Source of the DNA: Myxococcales bacterium
GTDB taxonomy: Bacteria; Myxococcota; Polyangia; Fen-1088
Direction: 5' to 3'
NCBI GenBank assembly: GCA_003153875.1
Contig: PMBY01000166.1
Span: 2,831-18,774, forward strand
DNA: 15,944 nt
The notes below the pieces were generated by a model. That model did no database searches. It saw nothing but the letters and a program-made list of their open reading frames with translations, and was not told the origin of the DNA. The translations under genes were made by a program, and so were the position numbers. This document shows, piece by piece, positions 6,341 to 13,656 of the stretch. Every line of letters starts with the position of its first letter. The first letter of the stretch is position 1.

Positions 6341-7813
6341 ATGCTTAGACTGTCCCGATGCACGCTCTTCACATTGCTGTTCGTGGGGGGGTGCGGCGCC
6401 GGAACGGAATCGGGCGGGACCGGCGGAACCCGCGCGACTGGCGGAACCCCGCAGCCGACAGGTGGAGCCAAGCCCGTGGCCTGTACTCCCATGACCGACA
6501 CGTCCAACCTGGTGTCAACCAGCGCGTATGTCTGCGCGGCGAGCACGCCTATCAAGATCCAGGGCTCATTCTACGGGTACACCGACGGATCGTCATGCCA
6601 GGTGCTCAAGCCGCTTTGCTATGAGTCGTCAGGCTGCTGCATGACCGGCACTACGGTCGTTGACCTCACCTACGCGAAATGGGGATGTGGTCTGGGCATG
6701 GAACTGAACAACACCGGCACGAAGAGTGTCTACGTCGGCCCGGTGAAGTGCTTCGACATCGATTTGATTGGAAGCAGCGGAGGCAACGAGGTGCGCATCG
6801 GCTTCACCCAGAGCACGAATACAGACAAGAAGGTTTCGCCTTTCGTGTCGGTTGCTGCGTTCGCCAATGGATGGAGCGGACGTGTGTGCCTAACCGATGC
6901 CGAGTGCCCCGCCTGGGCGCTCACGGCCAATCCTCCCACGTGCTCGAAGACTGTGGGGACCGCTGGCACACCTTACGATCTGCAGATCCAGATTTCCGCG
7001 GGCGGAACGGCGGCGGCGGTCGGCAACTTCAACGTGTGCGTGAGCAAGATATCTCCGGTAGTCGACCCAGGGAGCACCGGCACTACCGATAGCTGCAGCA
7101 CGGTGACCGGCCAGGGCACCATCACCGACAACAAGGGCGGCACGGCCCATGTCACGTGCAACGGACAGGACTACATTGTCCAGAGCAATCAATGGGGCTC
7201 GAACGCCGGCCAGACCCTCACCTATGGCCCTGGCACGAAGTTCAAGGTGACCATGCAGAACGGAACCGGGGTCAATTACCTCCCCGCGTCGTTTCCCTCC
7301 ATCTTCCTTGGCGCCAATAATGGCCACCCCACCGCGGGAAACGAGCTCACTAGAGTGGTGAGCTCGCTCAACACGGTGCAGACTGCCTGGACCTGGGCTT
7401 CCAACAATGCGACGGGATCCTACAACGCCACCTACGACGTTTGGTTTAGCAATACTGGCCAGGCCGAGCCAGATCGAACGAGTCCGAGCGGAGCCTATCT
7501 CATGGTCTGGTTGTACAAACCCACGGACAACCAGCCCAACAGCAACCCCGGCACCAGCCCCGCTTCGGTCACCATTGGAGGCAAGACCTGGAACCTCTGG
7601 GTCGGGACTTCGAACGGCGTGCCGTGCTACTCGTATGTGGCACAGACAAACCTCAACTCGCTGTCATTCGATCTCAACCTGTTCATCCAAGACGCCGTCG
7701 GGCGCCAGTATATCCAACCCACCTGGGGCCTGACCAACGTCTTCGCCGGATTCGAGATCTGGAATGGCGGCGTCGGGCTAGAAACGACCGATTTCGCAGT
7801 GACAGTCAACTGA
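6341..7813 (+). CDS. GH12-fold lipoprotein with N-terminal Cys-rich domain; nucleophile replaced by Tyr
   Basis: This is a 490-residue precursor. An AGGAGG Shine-Dalgarno (6329-6334) six bases before the ATG fixes the start. The lipobox ends at Cys18 (LLFVGGC), and a short Gly/Thr linker follows. Residues about 45-240 form a Cys-rich, beta-strand-rich domain that I cannot name but which resembles the partial protein at the right edge of the window. Residues about 250-490 align along their length with family GH12 beta-1,4-glucanases/xyloglucanases: YDVWFS, an LMVWLYKP segment, GKTWNLWVG, LNLFIQDAV and GFEIWNGGVGL. Glu472 in GFEIW matches the general acid/base. The nucleophile position, Glu in the family (AELMIWL type), is Tyr386 here (GAYLMVWL). 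By family knowledge this should abolish the retaining mechanism, so the protein may bind glucan rather than cut it, or may use another residue such as Glu376. It lies between GH8 and GH3 genes, probably in the same operon. Confidence 0.9.
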   Translation: MLRLSRCTLFTLLFVGGCGAGTESGGTGGTRATGGTPQPTGGAKPVACTPMTDTSNLVSTSAYVCAASTPIKIQGSFYGYTDGSSCQVLKPLCYESSGCCMTGTTVVDLTYAKWGCGLGMELNNTGTKSVYVGPVKCFDIDLIGSSGGNEVRIGFTQSTNTDKKVSPFVSVAAFANGWSGRVCLTDAECPAWALTANPPTCSKTVGTAGTPYDLQIQISAGGTAAAVGNFNVCVSKISPVVDPGSTGTTDSCSTVTGQGTITDNKGGTAHVTCNGQDYIVQSNQWGSNAGQTLTYGPGTKFKVTMQNGTGVNYLPASFPSIFLGANNGHPTAGNELTRVVSSLNTVQTAWTWASNNATGSYNATYDVWFSNTGQAEPDRTSPSGAYLMVWLYKPTDNQPNSNPGTSPASVTIGGKTWNLWVGTSNGVPCYSYVAQTNLNSLSFDLNLFIQDAVGRQYIQPTWGLTNVFAGFEIWNGGVGLETTDFAVTVN

Positions 7814-7844
7814 GACGCGGGGCCTGGCGGTCGGGCGCGGTCGT

Positions 7845-10289
7845 ATGCTGCACATCGGGCGGACCAAGCGAGTCGCCGTCGAGAAACGCGTAGACGCGAT
7901 TCTCAAGAAGATGACTCTGGAGGAGAAGATCGACACCCTCGGTGGGGTCGACTCCTTCTACATCCGGGCCAATCCGCGGCTCGGCTTGCCCGAGCTCAAG
8001 ATGGCGGACGGTCCATTCGGGATTCGCGCGAGCGACCCGTCGACCACCTACGCGGCCGGAATCGCGCTGGCCGCGTCCTGGGACGTGGATCTGGCCGAGC
8101 GTGTGGGCACGATGCTCGGCCGCGATGCTCGGGCACGCGGGGTGCATTTTCTCCTCGCACCCGCGGTGAACATCTACCGGGCGCCACTATGCGGCCGCAA
8201 CTTCGAGTACTTCGGCGAAGACCCTTGGCTCGCGTCGCGCATGGCGGTGGCGTACATCAAGGGCGTGCAATCCCAGGGCGTGAGCGCCACCATCAAGCAC
8301 TTTCTGGGCAACAACTCGGAAATCGATCGCCACCACACCAGCTCCGAAATCGACGAGCGCACCATGCGCGAGATCTATCTGCCCGCCTTCGAGGCCGCCG
8401 TGCGCGAGGCGCAGGTGGGCGCCATCATGGTTTCCTACAACCTGGTGAACGGCGTGCACATGACGGAGCACCAGCACCTCGTCCACAATCTGGTCAAGCA
8501 GGAATGGGGCTTCGACGGCATCGTCATGTCCGACTGGGATGCCACCTACGACGGCGTAGCCGCGGCCAACGCAGGCCTGGACCTGGAGATGCCCTCGGGC
8601 AAGTTCATGAACCGGGCGACTTTGATCCCGGCCATCAAACAGGGCAAGGTCTCGCTCGCCAACATCGACGACAAGATCCGGCGCATCCTGCGTACTGCGA
8701 TCCGGTTTGGCTGGCTGGACCGCGAGCAGACCGATCCAACCTGGCCGCTCTTTCCCGCCGAAGGGCGCGCCCTGGCGCTGGAAACCGCCCGCGCGAGCAT
8801 GGTCCTGCTCAAGAACCAGGACGATTGTCTTCCGCTCGACAAGGCCAAGATCAAGTCGGTGGCGGTGATCGGACCCGACGCGTACCCGGCCGTGCCCGTG
8901 GGTGGCGGAAGCGCGCAGGCGAGCCCGTTCGTGGCCGTGAGCTATCTGCAAGGACTGGTCGACTATCTCGCGGGCAGCGCCACCGTGACCTGGAGCCGGG
9001 GGCTGGTGCCGTCGAGCGAGATCTTCGAGACCACCGTATTCGCCACTGCAGCGACGGGCGGGCAGTTGGGACTGCGCGCGGAATACTTCGACAACCGCAC
9101 ACTGGCGGGCACCCCCAGTCTGACCCGTGTCGACGAGCACGTGAGTTTCTCCTGGGATCGCCCCAACCCCTGGCCCACCGGAAAAGCCAGCGCGGGCTCG
9201 GCGCGCTGGACCGGGTATTTCATCCCGACCACCTCGGGCGCGTATCGCTTTGTGGCCAACAGCTATGGGCTCAACCAGTACCGATTGTTCGTCGACGGAA
9301 AGCCGGTGCTGGATCGCACGGCGCAGGCGCAGCCCATCGGACTGGCCACGCTGAGGCTGAAGGCTGGCCAGCCCTACACGATTCGCCTTGAGTACGTCCA
9401 CCGCGACCATCACGCGCGTCTGGGCATGGGGGTGCGCAAGGTCTCCGATCTGATCGAGCCCGCAGCGAAAACGCTGGCCGCGGCTGCCGACGTCGCGGTG
9501 GTGCTGGCAGGCTTCGACCCCAGCAACGAAGGCGAAGGGGCCGATCGCACGTTTGCGCTTCCCGACGGTCAAGACCAACTCATCGACCTGGTTCGCGCGG
9601 CCAACAAGAATACCGTCGTGGTGATCACCTCAGGCGGCGGCGTGGACATGAGCCGATGGGTGGACAGCATCCGCGCCATCGTGCAGGCCTTCTACCCTGG
9701 GCAGGAAGGCGGGACAGCTCTGGCGCAACTCCTGTTCGGCGACTTCAGCCCGTCGGGAAAACTGCCCGCGACCTTCGAGCGGCGGTTTGAAGACAGCGCC
9801 GTGTCCCGCAGCTACGCCCCGCAGGCCGACAAGAAGATCCCGTACAGCGAGGGCGTGTTCCTCGGCTACCGCCACTTCGACCGGGTCAAGACCAAGCCGC
9901 TCTTCCCCTTCGGCCACGGCCTGTCGTACACGACCTTCAAGTACAGCGGCCTGACCGTCACGCTGGCGGTGATGCCCGAAAACGGCCTGGTGACCGTGGC
10001 GTTCGATGTGAGCAACACCGGCAAACGCGAAGGCGCCGAGGTCGCCCAGCTCTACGTCGGAGACGTCCACGCCCCGCTGCCCCGGCCGGTGAAGGAGCTC
10101 AAGGGATTCGCCAAGGTCAGCCTCGCCCCCCGCGAAACCAAGCGCGTGCAGATCACGCTGGACCGTCGCGCGCTGTCGTACTTCGACGAGACCGCCCAGC
10201 AGTGGAAGGCAGAGCCGGGCGACTTCCAGGTGCTGGTCGGCTCCTCGGCGCAGCACATCGAGCTGCGGGGCAAGCTGTCGCTGAAGTGA
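7845..10289 (+). CDS. GH3 beta-glucosidase-type enzyme with PA14 insertion
   Basis: This 814-residue protein has the full domain order of PA14-containing GH3 enzymes: an N-terminal barrel domain (about 10-300), the first part of the alpha/beta domain, a PA14 insertion (about 405-530, with GLRAEYF, GYFIPTTSGAYRF and LFVDGKPVLD), the rest of the alpha/beta domain, and a fibronectin-III-like C-terminus (about 710-812). The nucleophile is Asp230 in IVMSDWDA. The acid/base candidates are Glu562 and Glu564 in SNEGEGADR, with Glu564 in the usual E-G-x-D-R context. GH3 enzymes of this type remove terminal beta-linked glucose (or similar) from oligosaccharides, and PA14 shapes chain-length preference. 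No signal peptide is seen and no in-frame upstream ATG, GTG or TTG lies after the preceding stop, so a cytoplasmic location is inferred. It begins 31 bp after the GH12 gene, supporting co-transcription. No strong Shine-Dalgarno is visible. Confidence 0.93.
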   Translation: MLHIGRTKRVAVEKRVDAILKKMTLEEKIDTLGGVDSFYIRANPRLGLPELKMADGPFGIRASDPSTTYAAGIALAASWDVDLAERVGTMLGRDARARGVHFLLAPAVNIYRAPLCGRNFEYFGEDPWLASRMAVAYIKGVQSQGVSATIKHFLGNNSEIDRHHTSSEIDERTMREIYLPAFEAAVREAQVGAIMVSYNLVNGVHMTEHQHLVHNLVKQEWGFDGIVMSDWDATYDGVAAANAGLDLEMPSGKFMNRATLIPAIKQGKVSLANIDDKIRRILRTAIRFGWLDREQTDPTWPLFPAEGRALALETARASMVLLKNQDDCLPLDKAKIKSVAVIGPDAYPAVPVGGGSAQASPFVAVSYLQGLVDYLAGSATVTWSRGLVPSSEIFETTVFATAATGGQLGLRAEYFDNRTLAGTPSLTRVDEHVSFSWDRPNPWPTGKASAGSARWTGYFIPTTSGAYRFVANSYGLNQYRLFVDGKPVLDRTAQAQPIGLATLRLKAGQPYTIRLEYVHRDHHARLGMGVRKVSDLIEPAAKTLAAAADVAVVLAGFDPSNEGEGADRTFALPDGQDQLIDLVRAANKNTVVVITSGGGVDMSRWVDSIRAIVQAFYPGQEGGTALAQLLFGDFSPSGKLPATFERRFEDSAVSRSYAPQADKKIPYSEGVFLGYRHFDRVKTKPLFPFGHGLSYTTFKYSGLTVTLAVMPENGLVTVAFDVSNTGKREGAEVAQLYVGDVHAPLPRPVKELKGFAKVSLAPRETKRVQITLDRRALSYFDETAQQWKAEPGDFQVLVGSSAQHIELRGKLSLK

Positions 10290-10343
10290 CGGCGGCCGAA
10301 AATGGCGACGCGATAGGCTGCAGTGCCAGGGCCGGCACGTTCC

Positions 10344-10374
10344 TTGGTGGCGTACGCTGACTTTCTGCTATCAT
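10344..10374 (+). promoter_or_regulatory. Candidate tRNA promoter
   Basis: TATCAT (10369-10374) is a good -10 box about 30 bp before the mature tRNA 5' end. The best -35 is TTGGTG (10344-10349) at a rather long 19-bp spacing. The bases between the -10 and the tRNA are GC-rich, as usual for stable-RNA promoters, and CGTCGC-TT-GCGGCG (10387-10400) can fold as a small leader hairpin. Confidence 0.4.
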
Positions 10375-10404
10375 CCGTGGCCTTCCGTCGCTTGCGGCGG
10401 GAGA

Positions 10405-10480
10405 CGGGGCGTAGCGCAGTTGGTAGCGCGCCTGCTTTGGGTGCAGGATGTCGTCGGTTCAAATCCGGCCGCCCCGACCA
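10405..10480 (+). tRNA. tRNA-Pro (anticodon TGG), CCA encoded
   Basis: A complete cloverleaf can be drawn. The acceptor stem is CGGGGCG (10405-10411) with CGCCCCG (10470-10476), and the D stem GCGC/GCGC closes around AGTTGGTA. The anticodon stem is CCTGC (10431-10435) with GCAGG (10443-10447) around the loop TTTGGGT, giving anticodon TGG at 10438-10440. The T arm contains GGTTCAAATCC. The discriminator is A (10477), followed by an encoded CCA (10478-10480). The C1-G72 start of the acceptor stem is typical of tRNA-Pro. It stands alone between the hydrolase cassette and the beta-helix lipoprotein gene. Confidence 0.97.
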
Positions 10481-10481
10481 A

Positions 10482-10514
10482 GACAACTCGTGAGTTGTCA
10501 GGCCCCTGGGGCCT
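10482..10514 (+). terminator. Tandem perfect hairpins immediately 3' of the tRNA
   Basis: Two back-to-back palindromes follow the CCA. GACAACTC (10482-10489) pairs with GAGTTGTC (10492-10499), and AGGCCCC (10500-10506) pairs with GGGGCCT (10508-10514). The loops are minimal. The second stem is GC-rich, but only GTTCTGCCTT follows, so the U tract is weak. Roles in tRNA 3' termination or processing are the simplest reading. Confidence 0.5.
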
Positions 10515-10804
10515 GTTCTGCCTTGTGTTCGTGCCGAGGGATCGCGTGGGGACAGCATCTCTCTGGTCTGTTACGCTGATGGGGTCGCCGGCAATCCCCC
10601 ATGCGTTCATGCACTCTGGCAACTGTAGATGGCTTCCGGCCCATGAGAACCAGGAGCGCGACCACGAGCCGACACAACCGATGTCTCGTGAGCCGCACGG
10701 TTCGTGGTTGTGACGGTGGACAACAACACCTCCAGCTGCGTGGGCGGTGGCGGCACACTTCGGCAGCCCCTCGCGCTTCCCTTTGCATTCCACTGAGGTG
10801 AATC
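10515..10804 (+). other. Gene-free leader between the tRNA and the beta-helix lipoprotein gene
   Basis: No credible gene lies here; open frames on either strand run through the tRNA and its flanks. A small inverted repeat, ATGGGG (10579-10584) with CCCCAT (10597-10602), and a cluster of competing inverted repeats at 10661-10712 are the only structure seen. A Shine-Dalgarno-like GAGGTGA (10795-10801) ends just before the ATG at 10805. I did not find a convincing -35/-10 pair. Confidence 0.6.
10661..10712 (+). promoter_or_regulatory. Mutually exclusive stem-loops, possible RNA switch or operator
   Basis: ACCACGAGCCG (10661-10671) pairs with CGGTTCGTGGT (10698-10708) with a single G-T wobble. 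Inside the same segment CACGAG (10663-10668) pairs perfectly with CTCGTG (10685-10690), and CACAACC (10673-10679) pairs perfectly with GGTTGTG (10706-10712). These pairings share bases and exclude one another. The element ends 92 bp before the start codon of the beta-helix lipoprotein. It matches no riboswitch class that I recognise. Confidence 0.35.
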
Positions 10805-13573
10805 ATGAAGCGACCGCACGCACTCATCATTGCCATCCTGGGTTTCGCGACAGCCGCCGGATGTGGGAACAGCTCCACGCAGTCCAAGACCGGAACTGCA
10901 GGAGCAGACGGGTCAGCCCCGCCAGGAGGCGCTTTGGGGACGAGCACTGGTGGAAGCGGTGGAGTCGACGCCGCGGGTGGGACGCGAGGGAACGGCGGCT
11001 CGGCCACCGGTGGCGCGGTCGGAACAGGAGGAGCAACTGCGCTAGGCGGAACGACCTCGCAAGGCGGAACAACCAATCAAGGCGGAACGACTTCACTGGG
11101 TGGTGCCGGCGGCCTGGGAGGAGCAAGCGGTTCGACAGTCTCATGCACCGCGGATCAAACTCAGGCCTGCACTTGCACCGGCAATGCGATCGGCGCGAGC
11201 ACCTGTCGCCCGTCGGGCAGCGGCTTCGGCGCCTGTCAGTGTGTGAGCTACGGTGCCGTCTTGTATGTTTCGCCGACGGGTTCTGCCACGGCCGACGGTT
11301 CAGCGGCGCATCCACTTTCTCTCGATGGCGCCCGTCAGGTGGTGCGTGCGCGAATCCAGGCGGGCATTCCCGCGGGCGGGATCGCGATCTTGCTGCTCAC
11401 CGGCGACTACGAACGCACGACCAGCTTTGCTCTTGCCGCAGCTGATTCGGGAACGGCAACCGCGCCGATTGTCTATCGAGCCGCGCCGGGCGCATCGGTG
11501 CGCATCCTGGGCGGACGCAGTCTGGATCCGGCGAGCTTCGTCGTGGTACCCAGCACTTCTTCGGTCTACGGCCGCCTCGATGCAAGCGTTCGCGGCCAAG
11601 TCATGCAGATCGATCTGAATGCGCTCGGGATCACGGACTACGGCACACTCCTGCGGCGCGGGTTCTGCAACTCGGGCAACAACGCTGCCATGGAGCTTGC
11701 CTTCGACGGTGTGGCCCAGCAGCTCGCGCGCTGGCCTGACACGACCGAAAACGAAGTCCCTGCCGGGCTTGAGACAGCCTCCCAGATCCAGCTCTTTGGC
11801 ACAGTCGCACCCGACGTGACCGGGACCTTCACCAAGGAGGGAACGCAGGACGGCGTATCGGCCTTCGCGCGGCAAGGCCTGGTCAGCGGCAAGCAGTATC
11901 ACCTCTACCGATACCAGTGGGACTACAACGGCGGCCACTACCAAGCCTGGTTCATAACCACGGGCACGACCGGCTATCCGACGGATACCGATCCTTGGTG
12001 GTCGCTCTACGCACAGAATCTCGACAAGTTCGACCCATCGGCTGGCGCCACCGGCCAGGTGCTGGCCCGCAACCCGGCCTGGATCAACCACGGCTACGCC
12101 ACCATCGCCAAGGCCGACTCGGACACACTTTTCACCTATAACGGGGATCGCCCCAGCCGCTGGGTGGCCGCGCCTGATCTCTGGCTGCACGGCCTTTTCA
12201 AATACGACTGGGCTGATTGCCATACCGCTGCGACGCTCGACGCCACGACCAAGCATCTGTCGATGTCGACGGTTCCTGGCTACGGCATTGCCGACGGACA
12301 GCCGTGGTACGCCGAGAACCTCCTCGAGGAACTGACGGTGCCCGGCGAGTACACCATCGATCGCAGCGCCGGCATTCTGTATTTCCTGCCGCCCGCGACG
12401 CCGCTCAGCGGACACCGTCTGGTGGTGTCGATGCTCTCCAATCCAGTGCTGTCCATCAACGGCGCCCAGTACCTCACCATCGATGGCATCACCATCGAGT
12501 CGAGCCGCGGCGCTTTGATCACCGTTCAAAACGGTTCGGAAGTCGCCCTGTCGCATCTTCGTTTGCTTGCCGCAGGCACCGATGCCGTCCGGATCTCAGG
12601 CGTGCACAACGGGATCTCCGACTGCGAGATCTCGGGGCCAGGCGCGGGCGGCGTCGCGCTCTCCGGCGGCGATCGCAAGTCGCTCACCGTCGGAAAGAAC
12701 TACGTCGAATACTGCCGCATCCACGATTTCTCGCGCTTCGAGTTCATGTACACCCCGGCGGTCAACTTGAGCGGGTGCGGGCAACGGGTGAGCCACAATC
12801 TCATCAACTCGGCTCCCCATTCCGGCATCCTCTACAATGGCAACGAGCATCTCATCGAGCTCAACGAGCTCCATCACGTCTGTCAGCAGACGAGCGACGC
12901 CGGCGCCATCTATGCGGGACGCGATTGGGGTGCCCGTGGCAACCAGATCCAGTACAACTACCTGCACGACATCTCGTCGGTGTTCCAGGGCTACGGCGTG
13001 CACGGCATCTATCTCGACGACTGCCTGTCCGGGATTCTGGTGCAGGGGAACGTGCTCTACAAAATTGCGGGGCACGGCATTCTGCACGGCGGTGGTCGCG
13101 ACAACGTGATGGTCAACAACATCATTGCCCGGTCGGGCGAGGGCATCGCAGCCGACAGCCGCGGCGTGGATTGGCTACCCAACGGCATGCCCAACAACAT
13201 TCCCGGGGATAGCTGGAACCTGCTGGAGAAGCTCGTCGCCGTCGGCTACCAGCAGGAACCCTGGCTGAGCAAATACCCCGCCTGCGCCGCGATCCCGAAT
13301 GACTGGACCGTGGTCAGCGCGACTGGAAGCCACTGGCTCAAGCCCGAGGGCTGCGTGTTCGAGCGCAACGTGGGTGCTGGCAATACCACCTTCCAGAGTG
13401 GGGCAGCCACGACCTACGCCGCGTACGCCTCGATCAAAGACAATCTTCCCGACACCTCGCTGCTGTTTGTCGACGAGACTGGCGGCAACCTGTCCATTCG
13501 CGCTGACTCGCCCGCGATGTCGCTGCCGAACTTCGTCGCTCCGCCTTTCGCCGACATGGGTGTGGGGCCATAG
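10805..13573 (+). CDS. Right-handed parallel beta-helix lipoprotein
   Basis: This is a 922-residue precursor. The lipobox ends at Cys20 (ATAAGC), followed by Gly. A Gly/Thr tether (about 25-112) follows, then a small Cys-rich module, CTADQTQACTCTGNA through GACQC (about 117-149), of a kind common in myxobacterial lipoproteins. Residues about 155-920 resemble large secreted beta-helix proteins of Planctomycetes, Verrucomicrobia and Acidobacteria: an N-terminal YVSPTGS and LSLDGARQVVRA region, ITDYGTLLRRGF, GDRPSRWVAAPDLWLHG, ENLLEELTVPGEYTIDR, then helix coils with VALSGGDRKSLT, HDFSRFEFMYTPAV, SDAGAIYAGRDW (Asp698) and YLDD. Related folds include polysaccharide lyases and families such as GH141 and GH120, so a carbohydrate-active role is likely, but I cannot assign activity or substrate. 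A Shine-Dalgarno-like GAGGTGA supports the start. It converges with the minus-strand lipoprotein pair. Confidence 0.87.
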   Translation: MKRPHALIIAILGFATAAGCGNSSTQSKTGTAGADGSAPPGGALGTSTGGSGGVDAAGGTRGNGGSATGGAVGTGGATALGGTTSQGGTTNQGGTTSLGGAGGLGGASGSTVSCTADQTQACTCTGNAIGASTCRPSGSGFGACQCVSYGAVLYVSPTGSATADGSAAHPLSLDGARQVVRARIQAGIPAGGIAILLLTGDYERTTSFALAAADSGTATAPIVYRAAPGASVRILGGRSLDPASFVVVPSTSSVYGRLDASVRGQVMQIDLNALGITDYGTLLRRGFCNSGNNAAMELAFDGVAQQLARWPDTTENEVPAGLETASQIQLFGTVAPDVTGTFTKEGTQDGVSAFARQGLVSGKQYHLYRYQWDYNGGHYQAWFITTGTTGYPTDTDPWWSLYAQNLDKFDPSAGATGQVLARNPAWINHGYATIAKADSDTLFTYNGDRPSRWVAAPDLWLHGLFKYDWADCHTAATLDATTKHLSMSTVPGYGIADGQPWYAENLLEELTVPGEYTIDRSAGILYFLPPATPLSGHRLVVSMLSNPVLSINGAQYLTIDGITIESSRGALITVQNGSEVALSHLRLLAAGTDAVRISGVHNGISDCEISGPGAGGVALSGGDRKSLTVGKNYVEYCRIHDFSRFEFMYTPAVNLSGCGQRVSHNLINSAPHSGILYNGNEHLIELNELHHVCQQTSDAGAIYAGRDWGARGNQIQYNYLHDISSVFQGYGVHGIYLDDCLSGILVQGNVLYKIAGHGILHGGGRDNVMVNNIIARSGEGIAADSRGVDWLPNGMPNNIPGDSWNLLEKLVAVGYQQEPWLSKYPACAAIPNDWTVVSATGSHWLKPEGCVFERNVGAGNTTFQSGAATTYAAYASIKDNLPDTSLLFVDETGGNLSIRADSPAMSLPNFVAPPFADMGVGP
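11045..11098 (+). repeat. 18-bp tandem repeat in the beta-helix lipoprotein linker
   Basis: Three consecutive 18-bp units (11045-11062, 11063-11080, 11081-11098) start with GGCGGAAC and encode GGTTSQ, GGTTNQ and GGTTSL. They extend the flexible tether and are a likely site of length variation. Confidence 0.85.
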
Positions 13574-13629
13574 ACACCCGTCCTACGGAGCCACGAACTC
13601 GCATACACCGCGATCGATGCCGCTCCGAT

Positions 13630-13642
13630 CGAAACAGTTTCG
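13630..13642. other. Short perfect inverted repeat between convergent lipoprotein genes
   Basis: CGAAAC (13630-13635) and GTTTCG (13637-13642) flank a single A in the 83-bp gap between the beta-helix gene and the minus-strand Cys-rich lipoprotein. No adjacent T tract is present beyond TTTT at 13654-13657, so it is at best a weak terminator. Confidence 0.3.
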
Positions 13643-13656
13643 CGACTTGATGGTTT

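Noticed and set aside
8187..9578. Long minus-strand open frame (463 codons) inside the GH3 gene
   Set aside because: It is fully antisense to a gene with clear catalytic motifs. GC-rich codon use keeps the opposite strand free of stops, and the translation is His/Arg/Val-rich without recognisable motifs.
10371..10793. Minus-strand frame with GFEPTTSCTQSRRATNCATPRL-like sequence, and the plus-strand frame at 10420-10713
   Set aside because: These are the well-known false translations of a tRNA gene and its flanks. The cloverleaf at 10405-10480 explains them, and the remainder has no coding character.
11300..12556. Minus-strand open frame (418 codons) opposite the beta-helix gene
   Set aside because: It is antisense to a conserved beta-helix domain, and the composition is that of a GC-driven shadow frame.
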